A stretch of DNA of 64,000 nt from Pseudomonadota bacterium (GCA_030576275.1 JALIBN010000003.1:1-64000), one strand, 5' to 3'; positions 9,293 through 19,366 are shown, counted from the stretch's first letter. Translations and numbers: made by a program. Notes: a model not told the origin generated them from the letters alone.

Positions 9293-10905
9293 ACTGAAAT
9301 ATCCACGAATGAAGTTGCTTCTGCCTGATCTTGATTCTTTGCAAAGTTGTGCTTTACTTCATCACAGGTACAACTTATATGGCTAATCGACACATTTAGT
9401 TTTGCCAGCGTTGCATTTAACAATGGTATATTTTCTTCTAATAATTGTGCACTTTCAGCTCTTTCAGCTCTAATCACAACTTTGACATCTTGGCCATGCA
9501 AAGTAACATTGGCTTGTACTGCTCCTAAATTTTGAGTATCGAGGCAAAGTTTAACCTGCCAACTTTCATCATCATGTTCTGCCTGTTTTTTTTGCTGATC
9601 GATCTGCACCTGAAGGAAATCAACATTGTGCTTATCTTTAATAGGCAAATCAAATAACCAGCTGGCAGCCACATTACTTGCTTCAGGTTCTTTAAGCATG
9701 GATAGTTGATTGAATTGTAATTTTTTATGAACACTATCGACTTCTTTAAATAATGCCATCAACTCGGATAACTGCAAAGGTGCTTGCCGGCTAGCAGTCA
9801 CCATAGCTTGTTGCTGTTGAGAAAGTGATTTAGTCAATAATTGTATTAATGCCGTGGCTTGTTCTTGATTTGTGATAGCTGATAATACCGTTTGAGCCAC
9901 ACTATTTGGTGCAGGATTTTTCCCATACAATAAAACATTTAGTAACTGAGCAGGCGATTTACCCTGACTCAACAATGCCGATAGTACTTGTGCCGGCAGT
10001 TTATTGATAGGCTTGCCGTCTGACTGATTTTGTACCTGTGTAATAACCGCTTCTAAACTATTTAAGACTCTTGTGATATTTATCTTAAAATCCTGATTAA
10101 TTGCATTAGGCATTTTAAGTAACTTATTTTCTGTAAACACACCTGACGAAGATAATGCTTGTTTCAAGGCGTTCGTTTCCGTAACCGCAGATTTGTCTAA
10201 AGTATGTGCCACTAGTTGTTCAACGGCGGCTTGCACTGGAGTAGGTAATTGCTGTTTATTGACCGCAGTAAGCACTTTAGCTAAACGAGCCGGAGAAAGT
10301 GCTTGCGGTAGCATTCGTCGTAAGCTTTCAATAATAAGTTGTTCGCGTGATAGTGGTTGTTCTGGTCGTAATTGAATAGATAATGGCTTGATATTAACAA
10401 TATCCATCGTCAATTTATCACCGAGTTTGTAGGATTTTGAAAGTTGTGTGATATCGACATCAAACTGTTGAACTGCTGGCTTTATTTGTGACGAACTATT
10501 TGGCATAGCAGCTTGTACGAGTAGTCGGTTCTCAGCCAAAATCTTCACGACTTGTACCGCGATTTGTTGGCCCGCTTTTAAGTTTAATATTTCCGGTAAA
10601 CTTTTAGCCAAATTATCAAGTGCCATAGAGGCTTTTAGGCCCGGTGTTAAGGGAATGATTTTTAAGGCCAGTTTTCCTTGCTCAAGTACCACTTCAAGTT
10701 GTAACTTTTGGCCCGCCTGCAGATCAACCGGCGTGCGAATAGTCACTGAACTATCGGCTACTTTAATGGTGATAACTTCGCCAGCTACTGCTGGTTTAAC
10801 AACGGTTGATTCCAATCGCTGTCCGATCGCAATATCTGCTAATAATTTCTTAGGGATATCTTGAGTTAAACCGACAGAGCTTTGTACTGCTTGCTGAATA
10901 AACAC
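9289..10905 (-). CDS. fliK: Flagellar hook-length control protein FliK-like
   Basis: Gln/Ala-rich N-terminus; C-terminal domain LGAVQANVTLHGQDVKVVIRAERAESAQLLEENIPLLNATLAKLNVSISHISC; paired with FlhB-like gene. Confidence 0.78.
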   Translation of the reverse strand: MFIQQAVQSSVGLTQDIPKKLLADIAIGQRLESTVVKPAVAGEVITIKVADSSVTIRTPVDLQAGQKLQLEVVLEQGKLALKIIPLTPGLKASMALDNLAKSLPEILNLKAGQQIAVQVVKILAENRLLVQAAMPNSSSQIKPAVQQFDVDITQLSKSYKLGDKLTMDIVNIKPLSIQLRPEQPLSREQLIIESLRRMLPQALSPARLAKVLTAVNKQQLPTPVQAAVEQLVAHTLDKSAVTETNALKQALSSSGVFTENKLLKMPNAINQDFKINITRVLNSLEAVITQVQNQSDGKPINKLPAQVLSALLSQGKSPAQLLNVLLYGKNPAPNSVAQTVLSAITNQEQATALIQLLTKSLSQQQQAMVTASRQAPLQLSELMALFKEVDSVHKKLQFNQLSMLKEPEASNVAASWLFDLPIKDKHNVDFLQVQIDQQKKQAEHDDESWQVKLCLDTQNLGAVQANVTLHGQDVKVVIRAERAESAQLLEENIPLLNATLAKLNVSISHISCTCDEVKHNFAKNQDQAEATSFVDISV

Positions 10906-10962
10906 AATAACAACAGCCCACTTTTATTGAACACAATGCTAGTATAGCAAGATGACGAACCT

Positions 10963-11874
10963 ATGAATCAACACATCATGAAGCATCAAACAACATTATG
11001 GTATACACGAAGACATGGTCGCTCTGTCCGTGGACCTTTTGCTGAATCAGTGATCATTAATCATCTACTAATAGGACGTCTTAATGCCAATGATGAAGTC
11101 AGTTCAGATCAAATAAATTGGCAACTTATTTACGATAAATCTCACTTGCAGTCGAAGCATAATTTTTTAACCGAAGAGCAAGCTAAAAAATACCTCGATG
11201 AACGTGATGGTTTTGACCGCAGATACCCGCCCGAGGATGAAGATTCACTTATACCGGAACTTCGCCACAATACCCGTCGTACGGATGAAGATGACAGCGA
11301 CATTCAACGTCGAAGAATACGTAGCCTTATCATGCAAAAATTTCGGCAAGCAAAACAACCTGTTTTTTGGCCTCTTGTGATCACCTTTTCCATCATGACG
11401 GTGATTTTTGTTTTGACAATTATTTATGCTAAACCACTTCCTTCGCCACTAGGAAATTGTGATGATCCTGCTACTACAAACGTGAACTGGGCTAATTGCA
11501 TCAAGCCTCAATCAAATCTTCACGACAAAATACTCAGTAACGCACAATTGAGAAATAGTCAGTTAGTGGGTTCAAATATGATGAATACCACGCTCAGTAA
11601 TGCCGATATGGCTTATGCTGATTTACGCTTTACCAACCTAAGTTACAGTCAATTGCAAAATAGTCTATTACTGGGTGCTAATCTGAAAAATGCTGATTTG
11701 AGTTATGCCGATTTAAGTAATGCCAATTTATCGTATGCTGATCTTACTGGCGCCAATCTTGGTGGAAGCAAATTAGACAATACACGTTTTGATCATGCAA
11801 TTTGGATTGACGGCCTGATATGCGCACCGCAATCTATAGGACAATGTATTAATGCTGGGCGTGCAAAGCCCTAA
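10963..11874 (+). CDS. Pentapeptide-repeat membrane protein with GYF-2-like N-terminal domain
   Basis: N-terminal WYTRRHGRSVRGPFAESVIINHLLIGRLN; one TM; repeats ANLKNADLSYADLSNANLSYADLTGANLGGS. Confidence 0.82.
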   Translation: MNQHIMKHQTTLWYTRRHGRSVRGPFAESVIINHLLIGRLNANDEVSSDQINWQLIYDKSHLQSKHNFLTEEQAKKYLDERDGFDRRYPPEDEDSLIPELRHNTRRTDEDDSDIQRRRIRSLIMQKFRQAKQPVFWPLVITFSIMTVIFVLTIIYAKPLPSPLGNCDDPATTNVNWANCIKPQSNLHDKILSNAQLRNSQLVGSNMMNTTLSNADMAYADLRFTNLSYSQLQNSLLLGANLKNADLSYADLSNANLSYADLTGANLGGSKLDNTRFDHAIWIDGLICAPQSIGQCINAGRAKP

Positions 11875-12472
11875 GCTGACGATCATGGGTTCGACTTAAC
11901 ACTAACTGGGCAACAACACTGCCACAGAGAGCTAAAAACATATCCCATTGTGCATCCCAATTATCACCCTGAGTACCTAGAAAAGCTTCTGCGGCTTGCT
12001 CGTTAATAATCGCCGTCCACCACTCGATTAATTCATAACTAGCGCTAATTGCTAAGCTAATGGCACATGCTATTGCAAAGAGCCACTTACCTCGCTGTAA
12101 TGGTGATGTTCTTAAGAGTAATTCACGGCCGACAATCGCAGGTACCACCCCCTGCATAAAATGACCTAATCGGTCATAGTGATTGCGCGCCAAATCAAAT
12201 TCAATTTGAATCCAATCAAATAATGGGTTTTCCGCGTAGCTATAATAACCACCAATAATTAGAATCAAACCAAATATGGCTAATAATCTATAACTTAATA
12301 CGGTCAAAGGAAAGCGAAAAAAAGTACGCCATAACACTAGTAAACCAATCATCACCGGAAAGGTTTCTAATGTCCATGTCAAACGATCGGCAACGGGATC
12401 TATACCTGAAAATAACAAACTGACAAACAAAAAATAAAACCAGAATTGGGGTTCTCTAAATTGCGGAGTCAT
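11849..12472 (-). CDS. DUF2238 (YjdF-like) inner-membrane protein
   Basis: Multi-TM protein with RLGHFMQGVVPAI and EAFLGTQGDNWDAQWDMFLALCGS motifs. Confidence 0.82.
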   Translation of the reverse strand: MTPQFREPQFWFYFLFVSLLFSGIDPVADRLTWTLETFPVMIGLLVLWRTFFRFPLTVLSYRLLAIFGLILIIGGYYSYAENPLFDWIQIEFDLARNHYDRLGHFMQGVVPAIVGRELLLRTSPLQRGKWLFAIACAISLAISASYELIEWWTAIINEQAAEAFLGTQGDNWDAQWDMFLALCGSVVAQLVLSRTHDRQLRALHAQH

Positions 12473-12477
12473 ATTAT

Positions 12478-12873
12478 TTAATGCAAAGTCTGTGGTGCTG
12501 CTAAAGTAAATGGGGGAATATCGACTTCAAAACGTTCTCCAGTATCATTAACCATTTTATAATGACCTTGCATCATCCCAACTGGCGTGTCCAACATGGC
12601 AGCGCTGGTATAGGTGAATTCTTCTTCTGGTGCGAGATAAGGATGAAGCCCCACGACACCATCTCCCTCCACTTCTTGCTCAATGCCATCACCACCGGTT
12701 ATTTTCCAGTAACGAGATATCAAACGTGCAGAATTAGATCCGGCATTTTTAATCGTAACCTTATAAGCAAATAAATAGCGTGCTTTTTCTGGATCTGATT
12801 CCTGAACCAGATAAGTAGCTTCGACATTTATCGCGATATTATTGTTCATTGTTTTTGTATTCTCATGCGTCAT
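12478..12873 (-). CDS. apaG: Co2+/Mg2+ efflux protein ApaG
   Basis: ApaG domain: NNIAINVEATYLVQESDPEKARYLFAYKVTIKNAG...SRYWKITGGDG...VGLHPYLAPEEEFTYTSAAML. Confidence 0.93.
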   Translation of the reverse strand: MTHENTKTMNNNIAINVEATYLVQESDPEKARYLFAYKVTIKNAGSNSARLISRYWKITGGDGIEQEVEGDGVVGLHPYLAPEEEFTYTSAAMLDTPVGMMQGHYKMVNDTGERFEVDIPPFTLAAPQTLH

Positions 12874-13859
12874 TATACAATTATTTTGCGTGCCAGTAAC
12901 CGCGCACCAAGTAGGCCTACTTTAGGCTGAATAATTAAATGAACAGGGATAATTTCCATTAATCGTTGCATACGACCTTTGTCGACAAAAGCATTAATAA
13001 ATTGCCCTTGTTTAAATCGTTCAATATTTTTTGCCGCGATGCCACCAGCAAGATATAAACCGCCACGTGGCGTGACAGTCAGCGCCAAATTACCCGCTTG
13101 AGCACCATAGATCTGAATAAATAAATCTAATGATTCTGATGCCAAGGAATCTTTTCGGTCATTGGCAAACTGACTGATCGCGGCGGCGGGATCTCCGGCC
13201 ATCATAGCTTGGCGAAGTAGAGGATTTTCATTTTTCTGTTGATAAGCGCGCAAAAACTCATAAATAGTGACTAACCCCATGCCCGACAAAACACGTTCAT
13301 AAGAAACATGACCAAAACGTTCAATGAGATGTTCGAGTAACAAAATCTGCTTGTTATCTGTCGGTGCGAAATCTGTGTGACCGCCTTCAGTCGACACAAT
13401 CTGCCAGCCATTAGCAACGGGGAATAACAGCGCTTGCCCTAATCCTGTTCCAGCGCCGATTACAGCCCGAGGCATCGTCCCATCGAATTGACCACGCTGT
13501 AGGGTAACTATTTCATCTTCAGCAAGACAGGCAATGCCATGAGCAACCGCTTCAAAATCATTACACAAATGTACATGTTCAATATTAAAGCTTTTAGCTA
13601 TATCATCGGCATTCAATTGCCAAGGCAAATTAGTAACATTGGCATCACGACCAGATACCGGGCCCGCCACAGCAAAACAGGCCCGTTCCACAACATAATC
13701 TTTAATCTGAGTTTGACCTAAAAACGCAGCCAAAATAAAATCAAAACTTTCAAACTGCTGGCTGACGTATTCTCGTTCCAACAATACGTCATCGTTTTCC
13801 ATCGTTAACTGCAATAACGTTTTAGTGCCACCGATATCTGCTGCCAGCACAGTTTTCAT
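12873..13859 (-). CDS. glk: Glucokinase
   Basis: ADIGGTKT, LCNDFEAVAHGIACL, IGAGTGLGQALL, STEGGHTDFAP, GGLYLAGGIAAK. Confidence 0.94.
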   Translation of the reverse strand: MKTVLAADIGGTKTLLQLTMENDDVLLEREYVSQQFESFDFILAAFLGQTQIKDYVVERACFAVAGPVSGRDANVTNLPWQLNADDIAKSFNIEHVHLCNDFEAVAHGIACLAEDEIVTLQRGQFDGTMPRAVIGAGTGLGQALLFPVANGWQIVSTEGGHTDFAPTDNKQILLLEHLIERFGHVSYERVLSGMGLVTIYEFLRAYQQKNENPLLRQAMMAGDPAAAISQFANDRKDSLASESLDLFIQIYGAQAGNLALTVTPRGGLYLAGGIAAKNIERFKQGQFINAFVDKGRMQRLMEIIPVHLIIQPKVGLLGARLLARKIIV

Positions 13860-13862
13860 AAC

Positions 13863-14576
13863 TTATTGTTGACCTGCTGCCGCTTTATCCATGAACCAAT
13901 AATACTCGCCTTGCGGCGCTAAGCGTTGAACAGGAAGACCTTGTACGGCATCTGTTGTTATATCGCGAACAATCTCAGCTTTTGCCTCACCCGCAATAAA
14001 CACAATCACTTGCCTAGCAGCATTAATAGTTGGATAAGTGATCGTTACTCGCCATGACTCAAATTTTTCAACATATAAACTTGTTGTTTTCGTCGTAGCA
14101 TCTAATGCTGCGGTATCAGGAAACAAAGAAGCAATATGTCCATCAGGACCTAAACCCAGTAATACTAGATCTAAAGGTTGTTCTTGCAATATTTTTTTCA
14201 TTATTCGGCAATAGCGAATAGCTACTTCAGGTGCCACACCTTCTTCGGTCGGCATACGATGGACGTTTTCTTGTGGAATCGGCACATGATCAATCATGGC
14301 TTCGCGTACCATTTTAAAATTACTCTCATCATGACTGGGTAATACACAGCGCTCATCACCAAAAAACAAATGGACACGAGTCCAATCTATTTGTTCAACG
14401 TAGGGAGAAGTTGCTAATTTTTGATACAAACCTTTTGGAGTCGAACCACCAGCAAGTGCAACATAAAATACACCTCGTTTAGCAATCGCTGATCTTGCAG
14501 CACTAACAAACTGTTCTGCAGCTGCCTCAATAAGACTAGCCGCGTCGGCCAATATTTTTTGTTCCGCTTTCATCAT
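13863..14576 (-). CDS. pgl: 6-phosphogluconolactonase
   Basis: ALAGGSTPKGLYQKL, VHLFFGDERCVLPSHDESNFKM, LVLLGLGPDGHIASLFPDT. Confidence 0.94.
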   Translation of the reverse strand: MMKAEQKILADAASLIEAAAEQFVSAARSAIAKRGVFYVALAGGSTPKGLYQKLATSPYVEQIDWTRVHLFFGDERCVLPSHDESNFKMVREAMIDHVPIPQENVHRMPTEEGVAPEVAIRYCRIMKKILQEQPLDLVLLGLGPDGHIASLFPDTAALDATTKTTSLYVEKFESWRVTITYPTINAARQVIVFIAGEAKAEIVRDITTDAVQGLPVQRLAPQGEYYWFMDKAAAGQQ

Positions 14577-14850
14577 TACCCTCTATTTCTTACCAAACCG
14601 TTCATAATGCTGATATTTTTAATTATTCATATCGCTAACTCAAGCCAATCTAGGCATTAGAGAGGCTGGATGATAAACCTTCGTGACTCAAAATTACTAA
14701 TCCTATTTTCAAAAAAAACCGTGGAGCAATCCATCACCCTATAAAAAACGGGTCAAATAATGCCATCTAAAATGCTAGAAAGTGTAACTATTCTGTAACA
14801 ATTGAGTCTCATTTAATCGTTAAAAATAAGCACAATAAAATCAACCACAA

Positions 14851-16390
14851 CTAATCGCGATGCGCATACTCAGTCATCGTCTCAGGTTCAGGATAAAGTT
14901 CATCCATGCCTTTGGTATTTCCATCTCCCATGACAATACGAGCATGACTGCGGGTTAAGGCTCGCGGGTTTTTAACACCACAGGAATGGGCAATAATCCC
15001 CACTTCCTGGACCATATTTCCAACATAGCTGGCAACACGTATGGCTTTAGTTTGTGGATGCAAACCTCGTTGTAACTTCGGATTATGAGTAGTAATTCCA
15101 GTAGGACAGGTGTTCTTATTACACTGTAAAGCTTGAAAGCACCCTAAAGAAAACATAAAACCACGCGCGGTGGTAATAAAGTCAGCACCGAGACACAATA
15201 CCCAAGCAACGGCAGCAGGTGTAATCAACTTGCCTGCCGAAATAACAATAATCCTATCTCGCAAGCCATACTGTTTAAGTTTGTCGACCACCAACGGTAA
15301 GCTTTCGCGAATTGACATCCCTAAAGAATCGATGAGTGCCATCGGTGCCGAGCCAGTTCCGCCTTCTGCACCATCAAGGGTAATAAAATCTGGCGCGGAA
15401 TCTAAGCCACGTTTGCGAATGACACTAAACAACTGATCCGGCTGAATCGGTGCACCAACAACCATTTTAAAACCTGTCGATTTTCCGGTAACTTTGCGGA
15501 TATGATTAACCATATCTACTAGGTCATCAAAACTAGTAATGTCTACATGTCGATTGGAACTACGTGCATCTTTGCCAACTTGAGCTCCCCTAATCATAGC
15601 AATTTCTGCTGTAACTTTTTCACCAGGAAGAATACCGCCTTTACCAGGTTTGGCACCTTGACTCATCTTAATTTCAAACATTTTTACTTGCGGATGTGCC
15701 TCTATCTCAGTTAATTTAGTATCATCCAACTTACCATCGATATCACGTACACCATTTTTAGAGGTTCCAATCTAAAATATAATATCCGCATCACCTTCAA
15801 GATGATAAGGAAATAAGCCTCCCTCGCCGGTATTCATCCAACCACCCTGCGGCTTTCGCCCCAGCGGACAAACCCAATACCGCAGGCTTTGATATAGCCC
15901 CATAACTCATTCCCAAAATATTAATAAGCGAATCTGTCGTGTATGGCTCTAGACAATCAGCACCAATAGTCACAGGCGTAGGCGGCACAGCGTCTTGCCA
16001 CAAGGTTGGAAAAGCACAATTCACAAACAACAACATCCCCCGCCCATTAATATTATCAGTGGAGCCAAAAGTCACAGTACTATCAACATTTTTTGATGCC
16101 CGATACACCCATGATCGCTGCGCCCGATTAAAGGGTAATTCTTCACGATCCATGGCAAAGAAATACTGGCGAAAAAACTCGCCGACGTGCTCAAAGAAAT
16201 AACGAAAACGGCCAATAATAGGATAATTTCGACGAATCGTTTGCTGGGTCTGGCTAACGTCAATGATATATATAACAATAAGCCACAACACACCAAACCC
16301 TACAAGTAATATAAATAGAGCGGCTAACAACTCCATCGTCGTCGTCAAAAAACTAACTAGCCCTACCAGCAAACTATTCATGCTTTGCAT
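14851..16390 (-). pseudogene. FMN-binding glutamate synthase family protein, disrupted
   Basis: Two ORFs (15797-16390 N-terminal part; 14851-15729 C-terminal part) are one protein. At about 15838-15845 the frame shifts (AAGW[LDEYRR] should read WMNTGEGGLFPYHLEGDADIIF), then an in-frame TAG at 15772-15774 interrupts IIF*IGTSKNGVRDIDGKLDDTKL. Confidence 0.88.
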
Positions 16391-16583
16391 TCCCTATTGA
16401 GTTATGAGGGATAATTCATGACTAACAATATAACAAGTACCTCAACAACTACTATAGTTTATTGATAAAGCTGAGTCCCGTTTATGAAATTCTGGGATTA
16501 TGCTCACCCATTCTAATCTTTATACATCTATTTCTATGCAGTGCTACAAAGGCATGTTGTTTTATAAAGAAGTTGAAGGCAAT

Positions 16584-16621
16584 AAAAAGCCCCAGTGACC
16601 TAAAAGACATTGGGGCTTTTT
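16584..16621. terminator. Rho-independent-type hairpin (bidirectional)
   Basis: AAAAAGCCCCAGTG ... CATTGGGGCTTTTT stem-loop. Confidence 0.7.
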
Positions 16622-16693
16622 ATTCATGGATAGCTAGATCTGAAATAAACATATTTGATATGTTTTATTGCCAGCTTTCATTAGTTTTAAAAC

Positions 16694-16723
16694 AACCAAG
16701 TCTCTTGAAAAAGAGGCTTGGTT
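16694..16723 (-). terminator. Putative terminator of tRNA-Ser
   Basis: AACCAAGTCTCTT/AAGAGGCTTGGTT hairpin immediately 3' of the minus-strand tRNA, with a T-rich tail on the minus strand. Confidence 0.65.
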
Positions 16724-16731
16724 GTAATATT

Positions 16732-16821
16732 TGGCGGAGAGCGAGGGATTCGAACCCTCGATAGGGATAAACCTATACACGCTTTCCAGGCGTGCGCCTT
16801 CAGCCACTCGGCCAGCTCTCC
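16732..16821 (-). tRNA. tRNA-Ser (anticodon GGA), CCA encoded
   Basis: Reverse complement GGAGAGCTGGCCGAGTGGCTGAAGGCGCACGCCTGGAAAGCGTGTATAGGTTTATCCCTATCGAGGGTTCGAATCCCTCGCTCTCCGCCA; class II with long variable arm. Confidence 0.97.
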
Positions 16822-16877
16822 ATAACGGTGAAAAAGGTTACATTAGATTGGCCATTCTGACAAACATCATTACATGG

Positions 16878-18044
16878 CTACTTTTGTAGTTTAACGTATT
16901 TTGGATCTTCGACTGTTTCAGTAACTTCAACTGCTTCGGTAACTTCAACTGCTTTTGGAGCTTTAGTTACTTTTCGAGCTTTAGCTACTTTTCTAGCCTT
17001 AGCTACTTCTGGAACTTTAGGTATTTCGATAACTTCAATTGCTTCTGAAGCTTTAGCCGTTTCGGTGACTTCAACTGTTTCTGGAACTTTAGCTGTTTCT
17101 GGAACTTTAGCTGTTTCGGTAACTTCAATTGCTACTGGAGCTTTAGACGTTTCGGTGACTTCAACTGTTTCTGGAACTTTAGCTGTTTCGGTAACGTCAA
17201 TTGCTACTCGAGCTTTAGTCGTTTCAGTGACATTAATTTCTGAGGGAGCTTCAACTGCTTTTGGAGCTCTATTAGCCTCTGGACGGACCCTAGGTTGTCT
17301 ATCCCCTTGACGAGCGTAATAACCTAAGCCTTTTAAAACGATATCAGGATAGTGGGCAATAAAGGAGGGCAGTAACGGCATCACAAGAACGGCATCACCA
17401 CCCGTAATAATGAAACGTATACGATTATTAAATTGTTCATTCAAATCGTCAACTATGCGTTCCAAGCTTGCGGTGACCATATACAAGGTACCCGCTTGGA
17501 TTGCACTTTGAGTGTTAACGGCAAGTGTTTTAAATTCGCTCTCTTCCACCACATCATTAATGTTACTGGTATTGCTTGTCAGCGCTTCGCGCATCAACGT
17601 TATGCCAGGTAAAATCATTCCACCTTGGTGCGCACCATATTTAGTAACAACATCAATTGTTATAGCGGTACCACAATCTATAATACATGTGGCCTGTCTG
17701 GCATGTTGTCTGGCGGCGATTAAAGCTAACCAGCGGTCAACGCCTAGCTTATCGGCTTGCTGATAGGCATTAGTCACACCGAAACGCTTTTGTTCACTTG
17801 AAATAAACTTAGGCGTGAGTTGCCACTTTTTTTCTGACCAATCAGTGAGGTGTTCAGCGACTTTGTCACCACCAACATTAGAAACAAAAATCGCATCAAT
17901 ATCGGCGAGTTCTTTCCATTCATTAGTAAATGACGTTTTAATGCCGGTTTTTTTGCGATCAAAGCTATGGGACTCTGTGAATCGACCCGAATCTAGCGTC
18001 GTCCATTTAATACGGGAATTACCAATATCAATTAATAATTTCAT
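16878..18044 (-). CDS. coaX: Type III pantothenate kinase with repetitive C-terminal extension
   Basis: LLIDIGNSRIKWT, LGVDRWLALIAARQ, CIIDCGTAITIDVV, HQGGMILPGITLM, ITGGDA; catalytic domain ends near LKGLGYYARQ, then about 135 aa of VEVTETAKVPET-type repeats. Confidence 0.92.
   Translation of the reverse strand: MKLLIDIGNSRIKWTTLDSGRFTESHSFDRKKTGIKTSFTNEWKELADIDAIFVSNVGGDKVAEHLTDWSEKKWQLTPKFISSEQKRFGVTNAYQQADKLGVDRWLALIAARQHARQATCIIDCGTAITIDVVTKYGAHQGGMILPGITLMREALTSNTSNINDVVEESEFKTLAVNTQSAIQAGTLYMVTASLERIVDDLNEQFNNRIRFIITGGDAVLVMPLLPSFIAHYPDIVLKGLGYYARQGDRQPRVRPEANRAPKAVEAPSEINVTETTKARVAIDVTETAKVPETVEVTETSKAPVAIEVTETAKVPETAKVPETVEVTETAKASEAIEVIEIPKVPEVAKARKVAKARKVTKAPKAVEVTEAVEVTETVEDPKYVKLQK
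16890..17275 (-). repeat. Degenerate tandem repeats within the coaX 3' end
   Basis: Recurring TTCGGTGACTTCAACTGTTTCTGGAACTTTAGC(T)GTTTC units (plus strand), encoding (A/V)xVTET(A/S)K(V/A)PE. Confidence 0.85.
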
Positions 18045-18844
18045 GAGGCAAACCTAATGCTGACGTGACTGTTGGACAATGTGTGCAATGTATTTTCATG
18101 CTCATAACGTAGCTCACCTCGCTCATTAATGCCTCGAGCAATGACGTTGAGGGAATCTTTATCGCTGATTAAGGTAACGGGATGATTAGCTAGTGCATCA
18201 TACTGCGGCCACTGCGGTATAAAGTCGATTAAGCCACGGTGTTGAAAGTGTTCTAATGTTGTGATCATATTTTGAATTATTTTTCCTGCCAGTCCATTTC
18301 TACAGGGTATCTCAGTACAAAGCTGTTTAAGACTGGTGGTAGGTTGATGAATTTTATTTTGCGTGGCAGTTGGAAGCTTAAAGTTAAGGCCAATGCCAAC
18401 GACGGTATTTTGATTTTTTCCGAAACGTGATTCTACTAGAATTCCGGCCAACTTTTGTCTTTTATATAAAATATCATTCGGCCATTTCAACTGTAAGTCT
18501 TTGATTCCTTCAGTTTTGAGGGTTTCAATCAAACTTATTCCCACAGCAATACTAAGCCCTTCACTCACAGTTTCTGCGGGAAATGGCCAGAAAATCGATA
18601 GATACAAGTTACCAACTGAAGGCGAGTGCCAAAGGTCACCTCTCCTTCCTCGACCCGCAGTTTGAGTTTCACTAAGACATATTGCCGGAGAAATTTGCCC
18701 CTCACTAAAGCGCTGCCAAAGCACGTCATTTGTTGAGGGGACAGACTGATGAATTAAAATATCGCCCACTTTTACGCGAGTATTTGGCTCGATAGCCGCC
18801 TCGATAGCGGTCAATGATAAGGGCTGAAAATCGTGTGTCGTCAA
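18041..18844 (-). CDS. birA: Biotin-[acetyl-CoA-carboxylase] ligase (no N-terminal HTH)
   Basis: SVPSTNDVL, ETQTAGRGRRGDLWHSP.GNLYLS, LKWPNDILYKRQKLAGILVES, VVGIGLNFKL; overlaps coaX. Confidence 0.92.
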   Translation of the reverse strand: MTTHDFQPLSLTAIEAAIEPNTRVKVGDILIHQSVPSTNDVLWQRFSEGQISPAICLSETQTAGRGRRGDLWHSPSVGNLYLSIFWPFPAETVSEGLSIAVGISLIETLKTEGIKDLQLKWPNDILYKRQKLAGILVESRFGKNQNTVVGIGLNFKLPTATQNKIHQPTTSLKQLCTEIPCRNGLAGKIIQNMITTLEHFQHRGLIDFIPQWPQYDALANHPVTLISDKDSLNVIARGINERGELRYEHENTLHTLSNSHVSIRFAS

Positions 18845-18919
18845 AATATAATTGGTTGTTGTGAAGTTATCCGCTTAGTTTACCAATTACACATGAATCA
18901 TGTGTGAATAATACGGATA

Positions 18920-19366
18920 TTATTTTGACAACAGCCCATGTTTAGCCAGTGTTAAAGAAGTGGTTTCCATCACAAACAAGGCTAAAACCTTAAAGACTAT
19001 CGCCACAGGGGCAATTCGACTAAAGACAACCAGTAAAATGGTGACCATGTTGTGATCAGTTTGTAAGGATGCCTTACATCCCTCCTAAAAGCATAATTAC
19101 TATAGAAACAGCATAAACAACAATTGGTACCTTTTCCATGCAAGTTTCCAATGTGCCTGTAGAAATAGGACATCATCCATGTTGCTTACTCTATAGGCAG
19201 CCCAAAAGATAATTACCGCCCAATCTATTAATGCTAAGCTAAGCTAAGCAATATAATGATATAGCCACTACTTAAATGCGACGACTGATAACAACAAATG
19301 AAATATAGCCAGATTCATCATCATCATTTCATGAGCGTATCCTGCCCGATGTTTTTCATCCTTCAT
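18920..19366 (-). pseudogene. Decayed small integral membrane protein gene
   Basis: Reading minus strand across frames gives MKDEKHRAGYAHEMMMMNLAIFHLLLSVVAFK / SSGYIIILLSLA / LIDWAVIIFWAAYRVSNMDDVLFLQAHWKLAWKRYQ / IVVYAVSIVIMLLGG / CKASLQTDHNMVTILLVVFSRIAPVAIVFKVLALFVMETTSLTLAKHGLLSK*. About four frameshifts, one at a triplicated TTAGC. Confidence 0.7.

Noticed and set aside
16462-16764. 100-aa plus-strand ORF
   Set aside because: Runs through two hairpin terminators and into the antisense of tRNA-Ser; no coding signature.
17065-17310. 81-aa repetitive plus-strand ORF (TSTVSGTLAVSVTSIATGAL...)
   Set aside because: Antisense reading of the coaX repeat tail; the repeat naturally keeps several frames open.
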